A DNA stretch of 64,000 nucleotides from Protonemura montana (Eukaryota > Arthropoda > Insecta > Plecoptera > Nemouridae), in assembly GCA_947568835.1 (NCBI GenBank), contig OX387606.1, positions 17,050,001 to 17,114,000 of the forward strand. Reading direction: 5' to 3'. A model generated the notes under the pieces. It saw only the letters and a list, made by a program, of their open reading frames with translations. It did not search any database and had not been told where the DNA came from. The translations under genes and the position numbers were made by a program. Below are positions 37,761-49,814 of this stretch, piece after piece. The number at the start of each line of letters is the position of its first letter. Within the stretch, counting starts at the first letter, position 1.

Positions 37761-39796
37761 GTTTGGTTTTTCTGGCATTTGCGTTAGTGCCAGGTGATAC
37801 GGAAATGCCAGAAAAACCAAAAAACATTGCAACAACCGTATATCTTTCGAGATAACCGGGATTCGAGGAATAGTGAGAGACCATTCTGTCCTGTGGCCAT
37901 TGACGAACTCGTACATATGAGTCACCTCGGCTTCTTCCCCCTTGAAGGGATCCCTTATCCCACCCCCCGCGAAAGCGGGATAATGTGTGTCCGGATAGCT
38001 CAGTTGGTAGAGCATCCGACCGGCAATTGGGAGGTCCCGGGTTCGTATCCCGATTCGGTTGCACATTTTTCCAGTCTAGCTTCCTTTCCATCTTCGTTTT
38101 TATGGTTTAAGCTCCCTAACGGAAATGCCAAAAAAAAAAAAAAAAACACTGCAAAAATATATTTGTTCAATGAAGTGAAATATATGTGTTTTTTTTTTTT
38201 AATTTAGTACTATATATAAGTATGTATATATATAGTAGTAGATATATATTAATATATGAATATTAATATAATATAGATATATAGTGAGAATCTTGTCGAA
38301 CCTGAAACGCGGATAGCAACATCGCCAAAAGCCACATTATGACGATTATATTGCAGGCAGGATACAAAATGGTGCCAATGTCCTGTGTGAGTAGACTCAG
38401 TTGCAACCAGACCCGGTGGTAGCCACGCACCACCCTCTCGTCGACTGACTCGTCAGCCTGGAACTCCTGCAAGTGAGAGGAATGTCAAAGCATAGTCCTG
38501 TCAACAAGTGCACCTTTGATATCCAGTAATTATTCAATTAAATCAAATGACTTAATGTAAAATTTAAAAAAATGCATTAATTTGGTCAATTTACCTCCCT
38601 TAGCTGTTTGACTAATTGATCAGCTGCTTTTGAACTTGCTAGGCACAACATGACCCAAACGGCGAGAAGTAAGTTGATCTGTATCATCGAATAAGTGAAG
38701 TAGAACGTGAACAAGTACTCCCCTTTCGACAATGGGGAGAGGTTTAAAACGATACCGCCCACGAAGGAAAAAACTGCCACCAGAACAATCACCACTGTGC
38801 ACAGGCGACGCATGTTCAGTCGAAGAGGGTGCCTGGTAACCTTCAGGAACCGAGCCTGCAGGAGAAAATTACGTGTTTCTTCATAACATTTTATTATTTA
38901 ATCAATTCAATACATTTCTTATAGATGTCAAAAGCTTTTGACAAACCTGGAACTTATCCCAGTTATTGATGAAGGACAGCAATTTCCCTATATTTGCCCA
39001 GTGCATCGGGGCAATCAGTAAATGAGGAAATGCACACGTCAGAAATATCAGCTTGAAGATAAGCTGTGGTGTTGACATAATAAAGTTGATAATGTCGTGG
39101 CGGATCTTGATCACCCTTATGCAGGCGAAAGCAGCAAAGAATAGGTAGACTCCGACTGGGTATATTGCTTGCAGTAAGGATACAACGCTTCTTTTTTCTT
39201 TGGATGCTGCGTGAAAAAAGCGTTTTAAGGTTGAGAGACAGGTAAAAAAAGACTGACTCTTGAAGCGAATTATTCAAATCAAATAGAAGTTTTATCTGGC
39301 TATATACACCCATGAGCCACATTCCCGTGGTCAACAGGTGGGCTTGATCCTTCGCGACCATGTCCTGAGATTTACTATAGCATGCACTCAGATTTTGGCA
39401 ACGTAATCCAAAAAGTCCTATCAGATCTGCAATGTTGTATGGAGATGGTCAATAGCTTCTGATTTTAATCGCGAACGGCAGTTCGCTCTAATGTCCCTTT
39501 TAATTTAATGTAATTTAATTGTATAATTGGAAAATATGAGCTGAGAACTTGTAAAACCAACTTCAGAGAGTTGCTAAATGTCTGCTCTTACCTGCAGCCG
39601 GCTGAACATAGATGGGCAGCAAGCCCAACGTCTTCAGCGCTAGCCACGCTGGTTTGAGCTGCGCTAGGATCGACAATTGCTCTGTTTCTTGACTCCACTC
39701 GGCCTCTGATTTGTTTCTTTTTGCAACAAAAACTTTCCCTGGTTTCCAGAGCATTCCATGGAGCTGGAGTTCTTTGCGGTGCGTTTCCACGTACAT
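36388..39796 (-). CDS. gustatory receptor H, complete, eight exons
   Basis: Exons 5' to 3': 39592-39796, 38947-39206, 38595-38855, 38302-38466, 37189-37314, 37038-37103, 36875-36964, 36388-36507; 430 residues, all in frame. Blocks are AQLKPAWLALKTLGLLPIY, HLLIAPMHWANI and FINNWDKFQ, AVWVMLCLASSKAADQL, and FVTFLVVMFQSASPD. Exon 5 is one codon longer than in the paralogues and ends YATNS, departing from the usual ATEA. The intron between exons 4 and 5 (37315-38301) contains a long microsatellite and a tRNA-headed SINE. The start at 39796 (MYVET) is aligned with the other genes; ATG at 39808 is in frame. Confidence 0.9.
37508..37760 (+). repeat. (ACTACC)n to (ACT)n microsatellite
   Basis: About 200 bp of near-perfect ACTACC hexamers pass into about 45 bp of ACT triplets, with one TTC interruption at the transition. 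All three forward frames stay open through it (poly-PL, poly-T, poly-HY), and the reverse gives poly-V. These frames are artefacts of the repeat. Confidence 0.97.
37763..37820. repeat. perfect 18-bp inverted repeat beside the microsatellite
   Basis: TTGGTTTTTCTGGCATTT at 37763-37780 is the exact reverse complement of 37803-37820, with a 22-nt centre. A third partial copy, GGAAATGCC followed by an A run, ends the SINE near 38120. The arms may be 3' ends of two element copies joined head to head. Confidence 0.7.
37985..38145 (+). mobile_element. tRNA-headed SINE
   Basis: A tRNA-like head at about 37990-38062 contains the A box (TAGCTCAGTTGGTAGAGC) and the B box (GGTTCGTATCC). It is followed by a short unrelated body and a poly-A tail at about 38123-38142. 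The acceptor arms (GTCCGGA against TTCGGTT) pair poorly and one T-stem pair is mismatched, so it is a retroposed element and not a working tRNA gene. It lies in an intron of GR H, in the opposite orientation. Confidence 0.75.
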
Positions 39797-40396
39797 GTTC
39801 ACTGCCACTGAACGATATGCGAGCGAGAGTAGGTGAAGGTTGCGTCAGTGTAAATTCTTCTGTTTGTCAATGGAAACATAGCTAATCATTTATTTTATAG
39901 TTTAGATCATATCAAAAGATAACCACGGTAGGCGAAGTTTTGTTTATAACATGATTGCAAATTTTTAATTATATATTTATAAGTTTTATATGAGCATGTA
40001 ACTCACAATTAAGAGTTCAATTATTTACACGATATTTATTTTACAATTGCATGTTGTTTTAAACAAGGTGGCAATAATGCAGCAACACTGAAAAATATTG
40101 GGTTGAGAGCATTTAATTTATTTGATTGTAATGGGTTAATTGCTATACTTTTACAACATGGAACTGGTCTGTGCTCGAAAGCACTGGCGATAGGTCACTG
40201 GCAGTAAGCTCTTCGGTTACAGGATGTTTTAATCTAAAATACTATCTCCTTACTTAGTAACTAGAATATTTGCAATCAAAGAGACAAGAATTGAAAATTC
40301 ACAATATTACATTGAATAACAAATTAATCGAGAAGTGTTTGAGAAATCCATTCCGTGAAATATTTAAATTTGGAAAATACATCAAAGTCCGCGCGA

Positions 40397-43300
40397 TTAT
40401 TTAAACTTGGTATAGAAAACCTCAAACAGAAAAATGAAGACGCTTGCAGCAATGGCTGTGCCGTACAGCAGGAGAAACGGAACAACGCTTAAAAATTCAA
40501 TTTCCTTAAATCCAACTTGTGCAACCTCGTCCATTTTGAAATGATTAAAAAACCGTGGAATGATGCCACCTTCAGCAAGACGTCGCAGACTATAAGAAAA
40601 GACACAGTCATTACAAAAAATCATATTGACAAAAAAAAAAGTTGTCAATATAAATCAAATGAAACTACACGAAAAGTTTGGAAAATATATCAGTGACACT
40701 TACAAAAAATTGATTTGGGGCAAATACGGGTAGTTTTTTGTCGCTCCAAAGGAGAGAAACATTGGCAATATTCCCACGTTTGTAGTCACAATCGTGCAAT
40801 TCATCTGACTTAACAGTGGTGTCACATTAGTCTCCCAGACAATCATGACGACCTTTTTTTGGCAAAGTATTTGCACTGCAGCACGTACATTGTTAAAGTA
40901 AGCATTATCACCGTGCTTTTTCAAGAGTTCATTCAAGATTTTGTACGGTCCCTTTGTCGCCACCTGGAAAAATACATTCTTGTTACAAATTTGTTTGGTT
41001 ATCTTTTTTGCCAACTACTTATTTAAGAACTAGAATAGAGGGATCACTGACTACGAAAACTGACTATGTATTTCACACAGAGCCGAAATATTAGCGTATC
41101 ATAGATTATGGACGAACAGCTGCTCGAAGGAGATCGTAACAAGTAGTTGGGAACTCTCCTGCAAGTTGGCGTTTTCATCGCGATCGTAAAAGAGAGAGGT
41201 TATGACAGACAAGAAAGTTTCGATGAACAGCAACATGACTTGAAATTAAAGTCATGCATTTTATAAAAATATATCAAAGCATTTTTCGCTTGTAGGCGAT
41301 GGGCGATGGTAAAACTTTGCCAAGCTCTCTTACCTATAGGTTTTGGTGGGGCAATTTTTACCTAGAATGGGGTAACCGTGTAAGTTAATGTGTAGCCACA
41401 TGTAAATACAGCAAATAGCTCGTTGCATAATATTTTGATAGATTTCATGAAGCATATTTGGAGCTCTGTAATCGCCTTACCTGAGCAATGATATGGGTCC
41501 AGCTACCACGAAACACCATCGGCAAGTGAGTTTTGACAGCTACCATCTCCTCTAATGTTTTGAAAGGTAGCGGGGCGTTGTCAGCAGACAGCCCAGCAGT
41601 CAGCTGGTTCACATAGAGTTGATTCAAAATGTAGCCAAGCAGGATCGAAGACATCATGACCACAAGTCCAGACTTAGATTTAGGAATACGATCCCATCCT
41701 AAAATTAAGTTTGTACAGATATCATCGCTGTAGACTCTAAGCTGTTCAAAATAAATATATTTTTTTAAATTTTAGATACCTTGCAAGCACACGTCACTAA
41801 ATACTTCTAGGATGATATTGCTGAAGTCCAGGCCGCTATTATTTCTCTGTGTGATATAGGTAATGAGTGACATTGCCAATGCCAAGGAGAGCAAGATCAG
41901 GCACGACACAAGCCAAACTTGGCCAGAGAATCCTTCTAGAGTTGCTTTGAGTGAGAAAACAAACGTAGGCTTCCGAATGAATAAATAATTCCTGAAATCA
42001 GAGAGTGGGAGCGATATTGAAGAGATCGAAATTTTTGTCCCAGGAATCCTCAGAGTCATTGCGATATTTCCCATTTTCTCGTAAATTCTTTAATTCTCAA
42101 AGGATTAAGGATAATTATTTCAGTCTCAAAATTTATAACACTTAGTAATATTAAAAATAAATCCTCGAAAGGTAATTATCGTTCAATCAATGATCCTGAA
42201 TTAACATCAAAAACAATCGCAGCTTTCGAAAAAAATTGGTCCAAAATCACGACTATTTAAAAAAACGAACGTAAAGTGCGTACTTTGCATAAATGAATGG
42301 ATGTAACGCGTCGACCGCGTCTGCGTTTTCCGCGGACGCGGAGAAAATTACCGCCGAGAAGTCGGCCTCTTGTCGCTGCAGCATCCCTAAGGAACCTGTC
42401 CAGGCGCCATCAGCGTTCCGGCTGCCCACAATGTTCGCCTCGTGCACGACCACGGGTTCGACGCTTGTTTAGGGCACAGGCATGCAGGAAACAGAGTGGG
42501 TTATTGTTTTTCATAGTAAAACGTTGCTGCTAAAAAGTTTAAAAACTCGGTCTTCAACTTAGAAAATCTAGCATTTCCGCTATTGACTTTGCCTCTGCCT
42601 GTAAGTAACTAACTTAAAAGTTATAAAATTAAAATTTTTATATTTTTTAGGAAAAACTTTGAAATAATTTTAAGAAACTTACAAATTTTCTGAATTCTGG
42701 AAGCAATATTAAATTACTGCAATGACACATCAATTGAGATAATGAAGTTCACCACTGTTTTAAGTAACTAACCTGACATTTATTGCGTGGAAAATCGCAG
42801 TAACTATACCATGCAAATTTTCGAATAACTTCTTCATTCCCCTCGTGTCCGGCAGGTAAAGAACCTGAAATACGAAATAAAGTGTTCCAAATAATGTGCA
42901 TATTCATAAAAGTAAACACCCTGGAAATAAAGTTCCGTACAGCAGGAAAGATTGTTCTAATCTGAAGACCTTGAAGATCTGCCCGTCTCAGGACATCAAC
43001 CTTCGGTCCGAAGAATGTCCACCGATTGGTTGGTCCTTGATGCATCCTCCTGCCCACGAGGTCAACCGTCAGCTGTTTGCTTTCCTCGTGAAGATGGTAG
43101 ACTCCTTGCAAGGTGAGCGTCCCTGGATGCTGCTCGTCTTGCAAGATGACGTACACGTTGGAGGTGAAAGGGATGCGTGTCATGCGCAGCCAGGTGGGCA
43201 GTGAGGTGTCGCGCAGCGAGTATAGGAAGAGAGGTCGGTTGCTGCTCGACTGCTCAATCATCTGCATTGTTGTTGTTCAAAGAGTTCAGATACACAAATG

Positions 43301-43762
43301 ATTAATAATGTGCACAAATGTTTAACAATTATTCGGTCGTTGAAATTTTACCTGCTGGAGAAGATTTCTTGGAAGTGGCGTTGTAATTTCACAAAATATT
43401 GCTCCTTCCGTAAAATTCAATTTTGTGCTTTCATTTGATATTGTGTTGAAACGTTTGTTGTATTTCATAAAATCAAAAACAATTTTTTTGATTTTTGCTT
43501 TCTTCTCGATGGCTTGAAAGCTTCCTGCAAATAGGTCGTGTTTAAAAAAAAAACACGAAAGAATATAGGCCTAGGTTTTTTTAAAGTATGTTTTATGACC
43601 ACCTTGGTTTTTCATTTTAACAATTGAAATGAATTTTACGTCCCAGCGTTGAAGAAGGGACAAAAAATCTTCTTGAAGACGTTCTTCGATCAATCCATTC
43701 GATACTGTCGCAATCAGACATATTGCAATTATTAAATTGCAAGTTGGCCCCAGAAATCTCAT
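40397..43762 (-). CDS. ionotropic receptor copy 2, complete, nine exons
   Basis: Paralogue of the IR at 5.1-8.7 kb, facing it across the GR array. Exons 5' to 3': 43603-43762, 43352-43524, 42941-43261, 42773-42864, 42284-42463, 41780-41991, 41481-41698, 40704-40963, 40397-40589; 602 residues with matching intron positions and phases. It starts MRFLGPTCNLII, a likely signal peptide. Exon 3 differs from copy 1 at about 7 of 103 residues, while exon 2 is barely alignable. The first membrane helix (QVWLVSCLILLSLALAMSL), pore segment (LYVNQLTAGLSADNAPLPF) and last helix (VVPFLLLYGTAIAASVF) are all present. It ends FYTKFK, without the 16-residue tail of copy 1. The acceptor of exon 3 is ambiguous by 12 nt in frame (43249 or 43261). 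Confidence 0.92.
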
Positions 43763-45353
43763 CTGAGCGATTGATTGCCTAAATAAAATACTAGCTAGAG
43801 CCCTTACCTTCTGACAAATGCAAAAATGCGTCGTGGAATATTTTTGAAAAGCTTTTATGGGTTATACATTTATTGCACTATAAAAGCTTTATGCTGCACT
43901 TGCCAACTGTAAACATTGATGTTGAGTGCGTACTAACTTAATGACATGTTCGATAAAATATTTTTCCATTATATCAAGAACAAACCACAACAAAAAAAAT
44001 AGGTGATCAACGATTATTAAACAAACCTGCGATATGACAACTCAAGTCAGTTTAAATGTTCTTTCATTTCCTTAGTTCAAGCTTGTATGGGAAATGTGCC
44101 AATGGTGATTGAAAAATTGCTTTTATTGGCAATGAGTTCATGAGTTCATAATCCCTCTTGAGCTGATTTGACCTGGCTATCTATTTATATATAATATCTA
44201 TCGATCTATCTATTATCTATCTATGTATATATAAATATCGGTAAACTCTTAAATAAAAGTGGTTTCTCAGCCAATGGGGTGCAAAACTTAATTATAAAGA
44301 GTGTTCCTAATAATAAAAACCTAGAGTAACTTTTAATCGTATAATTGGTAAACACATTTCAAAACGATTTGCCAGATAGGCACCACGTGATTGGGAAAAT
44401 GTTCGTAATAGTAATATTTATTTGCGAACAAAACTGTTATCTTAATCGTGTATCCTCACGATTTATTTGTCTAATAACCAAAAATATCACGCTGTTCCCA
44501 CGCGTGTGCTTGCGTAAGTTTCCGTTGATAAGAACACAGAAAAGCGGGGCATTGCTAACTCAATTCAATTTTTTTTCTGAGCAAAAACACGCAATAAAGG
44601 GATCACAGTTCACTGAGAAAAAAGTTGTAAAAACAAGTAGCCAAGTCTATAAAAAAACAACGGTGAGCTGATAATCTCTTCTACATCTTCTTCAAAATTT
44701 GTACACACAAATTTGTAACAAGCTTTTGACATAAAGCTTTTGACATTAGCATAATAGTCCAGGCATAATAAGGTTTGAGGTAGACATGAATAGTGTCAAG
44801 CTGAATTTTGCAGGATTTGTTCCTTACACCTCCCCAAACTTTGGCCAGAAAGTTGATAAAAATTTAACCATGGCGTCATTGTTTTCCACCCCTATTTAGG
44901 GGCGGCGTTGCTGAAATACGCCATTATTGGCGAAGATAAGGGATGTATCAAAAAAGTTTTAACAGAAATGTTGTAGCTTATTAAATTACAAATCGAACAG
45001 TATCAATTACATTGCAAATCTATTCAGGGGTGACTAAGATATTGCAGTTTAAAGATGACGTATTTTTTTGCATTTGCTTTTTCTGGGCTATCTCTTGGGT
45101 TTTGACTATAATATTTTTAGTTCTATCGACGAGAAAAGCTTATTCAGTGTAAATAATAAGTAAAAGTACATAGTTACGGCAGATTCCATTTTAGTAGCGT
45201 ATAAAACATCCCAATAGAAACTCTAATAACGGTGTATCGAACTAAACTATATGATGAACTATATAATTGTGTTACAAAATCTATGGTTTTTATTTCCACT
45301 TTTGTGAAAAAAATCTCATGCATATTGAATAGGTAGTGCTTTTATGTAGTCTC
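43763..45353. other. intergenic region without a supported gene
   Basis: AT-rich; contains an imperfect (ATCT)n stretch at about 44185-44230. The longest frame (44345-44671, plus strand) has no recognisable domain. I looked here for the missing last exons of GR I and found none. Confidence 0.5.
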
Positions 45354-46405
45354 TTAGTTTACAATGATATGTGTAGATATATTTAAACAATTTTTTAGGG
45401 ATGATTGGCATGTATCGCCTTTAAACGTAAAACTATTTATACACAGAGCTGGAGTTAATATAAGCTGCAGGTTGCCAGCACATCTCTTGTACTTTCGATA
45501 TTGGTCTAACTTTACATTTCGGTTCATCTCTGGGTCATTTTGGTGCTCTTCGAGTAAAATGTCGTTGTTGCACGTTGCACCGTTGCACTGCCTGCACATA
45601 TGGGAGCAGCGTAATCCAGCTCGCACACAGCTGAACTTTCCACTGCACGATGTCTTGCAATTGCAGCTCACTACATTAAATAACTGATCGGGAGCTGGCA
45701 GCTGCAGGGTTGGTACTGGATGAAGTTCGTCATTTTCCAGTTTCCATCCCCAGAGGGTGGCTGGAAGGTCATTCCCTCGCCACTGCTGCACTGGGTGGTA
45801 GACACGGAAGGAATGTTGTCGCGCTGCAGCTGTTGTTGGCGAAAGGGTGGCCAAGTCGAAGTTGGAACTTAAAGCTTGCTTAGCCACCGTTCTCTTGTAG
45901 GATATTAACCTCAGCGCATCGAGGGATGTGGGGGTGGTGTCACCATTGAGAGCTATCGAGAACTACTCCCCTGCAGCAGCGATCATTTCTGCGTCAGCAT
46001 CAGGAGAGTTAAACACTTTTAAGGTTTGGCGCAGGCTTTCCTTCCGTGAAAAGATCTTGAGCGTCTTTTTCTTGCCCCGAAGGAACAATGCGGAGGTGGT
46101 GTCACATTCTGAGATGGCATGCAAGAACAGAATGTGCTCGTGGTCTGCACCAAGTGCATCTTGCAGCAGTTGAGTGCTGTAGGCCTTCGGAGAGATTCTG
46201 GCGGTTCCAGGCTTGAAGACGGGGACATATGCTGTTATAAGGCTGCTGCAGATGCTGGCATGTTGATCTTCAACACTGACATCTAAGAATCAGATGCTGG
46301 AGAATCAAATGTTCCGCCAGAGCCACTGCCAACACGAGGAGGTTGGTGTCGGTTCCGACAATAGCTACACGGCGTCCAGGACGCCGTTGGACCAGTTGAA
46401 AAACT
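45354..46405 (-). pseudogene. decayed element-like gene with Cys-rich (CXC-like) tail
   Basis: Minus-strand translation gives, in order, VAIVGTDTNLLVLAVAL, FLHAISECDTTSALFLRGKK and a basic stretch. A GWKLENDELHPVP block and a cysteine cluster (CNCKTSCSGKFSC, then LRCSHMCRQC) complete it. This order recalls a dispersed arthropod protein family that has DTD/LVLLVAL and GCDTTSALFGKGK motifs with a tesmin/TSO1-like Cys tail; I know it only as uncharacterised and element-associated. A frameshift lies near 46.28 kb and an in-frame TAG at 45963-45965, and no start is seen. Its 5' edge lies about 25 nt from the end of GR I exon 4, where the rest of that gene is missing. Confidence 0.7.
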
Positions 46406-46429
46406 GGGAAAAAAGTAATACTTACTTAC

Positions 46430-48048
46430 CACATCAGTGGCGTGGTTTGCAGCGTTGCAGAAGATCTAAATAGAAAGAAACGAGGTAATAGCGAGACCAC
46501 CAATTCCAAAGAACATGTGAAGACGACAACCGCTGACCAGCAGTTTTGCTCCCTGGAACGTGGTGAGCTACATCAACAAGAGCCGAAAGGCCACTATTAC
46601 GTTGAAAACGTGGCAGAAAACGTCGCCTACATCCCGTGTCAGCTGACCCAGACGGAACCAGGCACTTTGGTACCCGTTAATGAGATCGCCTCTAATTGCG
46701 CCTGGGTTGGCCATGTCCCGAAATCGAATCCACTGGATTATTTGGTGGTTGTGCCACATGGTTACGGATACAACACCGTATGTAAACGCAATTTTTAACA
46801 AGTATACTTCTAAAAGTGATGGTTTAAATTTTGAACGAGGGATCAATTGTCCAGTATGGAATTGTGTAAATTTACCTCCTTCAGTCGTCTAGCGAGTTGG
46901 TCGGCGGCCCTGGCGCTTGCCAGACACAACAAGACCCATACAGACAGCAGGACACTGATCTGAGTCTCGGCGTACATATTATCTTTGAAGGCACCAGAAA
47001 AGAGAAGGAAAGCTTGAAGCATAGCGGCTGCGACGGTAAAAGTCACGAGTAACAGAATGGTAACTGAAGATACGCAGTACATGTCCAGTCGTAGTGATTG
47101 GTGAGTTACTTTCAGAAAACATTCCTGACGAAACATCAAAGATCATGAAAATCAATTTTTAGCGTCGAGGATGAAAATTTGTAAATATATTTTCTCTAAG
47201 ATAGCAAAACGCCTTCACAGTTAAGCACATTCCAATGCTCCGCACGCGGTTTGCTGTTGAGTTTATATAGAAAAGTTGGACGGTCAGTTAAAACACGGCG
47301 TCAGGTATGTTGAAAATTTTGAGCGACATTAGCGTGACGACTGCAGATTCAGCTGCCTTTATATTAACAGTAGGTCGACTTACCTGGAACTTATCGCAAT
47401 CTTCGAGGAAGCGTATCAAGGATCTCATTTTGAACCACTGTAGAGGCCCAATGAGGATGTGAATTACCAAAAAAATCGTAAACATCAAAATGTACAACAA
47501 GCCGTCTTTAATTGGTTCGTTCAAGGCAATTTTTTCTGATGACGTTTGCTATGTCAAGAGCATACGCCCCCAATCCCAAATAGAAGCCAACAGCATACCC
47601 AGCGTGGGTATGCACAGTCGAGAATCCTTCTTCTTTCGGTGCCTGATTAAGAGAGGATAACAACGTAGGATTATTGGTCTTGTCTAGGTGTGCGTTTGCA
47701 GTGCAGACACACATTTTTAACACAATAGTAATCTGATAGGGCTACAAATATTTTTTGAAATTCCGAAAGTCAAAAGTTGAATTCAATGTGAAGTGACTAA
47801 AAAAAACCATAATCGTGCAGAATACTTTTATTGAGTAATCCTTCTCCCAAAGAACCAAGATGTTCGTCGGCCATCGCTGCATGTACCTGGTAGCTGTTTG
47901 AAAAATAAAAGCATTAGGCCAAGCGTCTTGAGTGCTATCCAAGCCGTCTTGAGCTCCATATGGATTGAGTGTTGCCATTCCTCCTCTGCTGATACGAACG
48001 GAATGGCACTATCCATCTTCCCAAAAGTGCATGTGCATGAACGTGCAT
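46430..48048 (-). pseudogene. gustatory receptor I, multiply disrupted and 3' truncated
   Basis: Recognisable exons: 1 (47887-48048), 2 (47384-47642), 3 (46876-47124) and fused 4/5 (46430-46717, the same 288 nt as in E and F). Lesions: a frame change inside exon 1 before DSAIPF; two frame changes in exon 2, one at an A run near 47535; TAG at 46568-46570 where paralogues have Leu; TAG at 46466-46468 where they have Gln; and an acceptor changed from AG to GG in front of exon 4. Exons for the 66-nt, 90-nt and TM7 segments are absent downstream, where the Cys-rich element remnant begins. Exon 3 is still open (SVWVLLCLASARAADQL). It belongs to the E/F subfamily. Confidence 0.93.
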
Positions 48049-49814
48049 GTTAATGTTTTACTAACGGCTCAATGTCTAAAGCAAAATGTTTCGTTGGTGC
48101 AAGCACATTTTATGATGTAGAGCGTTGTTAAATTATTAACTGAGGAATTAAAAACCAAATCGATACGATGATATTGTGAACGATGCTTTTAATTGAGCGA
48201 ATGCAAATGTGTAGCTACCAGCACTATAATTAGAGATATTATCTAGAAAACAATATAAAAATGTTTTGATCTCTAATAACCAGGTATACAAAGGTTTTTT
48301 TGTTTGCCAACAAAATTATTAAAAGTAGGGCATAATAATCTAGGTCACATAAAAACACCCCTTGGCTTTCCCTGATAAGTAACCTTTTTGTGATAATCTA
48401 TTAAGTATTTTCACTGCAAGATTTCCTTTTTTTAATTTGTGTACTTCGGCGAGCCAAAGAAATCTCTTAGAAAACAGCTGCTTTTGAGCCATGTTGATAC
48501 CCTTCTAGCATCGCAATACCTAAATTGGATGATCATAGAAAATCATGGCCAACAAACAGTATTCTTCTCATATTATCTTCAGATATTTTATTTACTTTCG
48601 TAACCCACCATTTGCTACCATTATTTTTTTTAAACCACCGCAAAGTCGAGGTTTAGCTGATTTTTTTCTACAAAAATGTGCAAGGTGTACGTGGCCAGTT
48701 TTGAAGGTGTTGATATTTTATCTGTCAATCTATTGATAAATATTGGGGAACAAATGAGTATGTCATCCATATGCATTGTCACTTCTACCACACTTTTATA
48801 GTAAAGGTTACGATACGATTCTAGCACTTCTTGCACATTAATATTTAAATTCTAGTAGTTGCTGCGCTGCGCTGTTAATTTTTTTAGTAATGTCATTACC
48901 ATTTTTCGAAAGCCTTTATCATTATTTCAAATTAGACACTTTTATCGCTGGGAGTCACTGCATCGTGGAAACTTTCTGAACTCCCAGATGGGCAAGACAA
49001 TGAATTTAAAAAGAAACGACGGTAGCTGTCAAATTTCCACATCTCATGAGAACCGGTGTGCCCTAAATGCCAAACCGTTCGATAATTGCGTGAGAGCAAA
49101 TTTTTATTTGCTTAATTTCAGATCTTATCTGGATAAACCAACATTGAAATAAAGCAACCTTTATTAGACACGTTTAAAATAACACGATACTTATATGAAC
49201 AGGTTCAAATATAACATACCTGGTTCTAGTTATTCTTCTGTAACCTTCCCAGAATTGTATGAAACAACCAGCGACCTCTAGGATATGCATGGAGTCGGCA
49301 GAAGAAGTCGCGTGGTTTTTTAGAGCCAAATTGTACACGGGTATCGGTGTACTATTATTCAGTTTACCCGATAAGTGAAGAAGTTCATAACTTGAAAGAA
49401 TTTGAGAGCTTGGCCAAGAATTAATACACACGTGAAATATCTTAACCGAGAGGTATTAATACATTTGTAGTTGTTGTCTTCATGTGTTGTTACTTTATGC
49501 CGCTATTGCTAAATGTAAGCTAGCATATTTTAGGGCGCTGAAACTTAATAAAACCTTTAAGGTCACGAACTCCGACATCAGTAACAACTTGCTGGGCTTG
49601 TCAACTGAAACCCAGCCTTACTAAATGTTGCTTTTCGTTACGATATCGTCTAGTATATTTAATTATACAAGAATAGATCGAGCAAGAAAAATAGAAACTT
49701 GAGTCTGCGATCATTAAACTTAATATAATATAGAGCTAACACAGCTTTTAGGGCGATAACTGGCTTGAAACTACTTTAGGAAGCCATCGCCAAGTCCCCT
49801 ATTCACACTATCCG
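48049..49814. other. gap between GR I and Piezo
   Basis: No recognised gene. It contains a 5S-like SINE fragment near 49030-49095 and a minus-strand exon-like frame at 49220-49408 (63 codons, AG acceptor, good GTATGT donor) of unknown nature. The 3' UTR of Piezo must lie at its upper edge. Confidence 0.5.
49030..49095 (-). mobile_element. fragment of the 5S-derived SINE
   Basis: On the minus strand CGAACGGTTTGGCATTT and CACCGGTTCTCATGAGAT match the head of the complete copy at 54.66 kb (GAACGGTTTGGCATG, CATCGGTTCTCGTTAGAT). The body is not recognisable. Confidence 0.55.

Noticed and set aside
37990-38062. Possible working tRNA gene
   Set aside because: The A and B boxes are good, but the acceptor stem has mismatches and a SINE body with a poly-A tail follows.
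37360-38091. Long minus-strand frame with a poly-valine tract and three overlapping plus-strand frames
   Set aside because: They are translations of the ACTACC/ACT microsatellite and the SINE, not genes.
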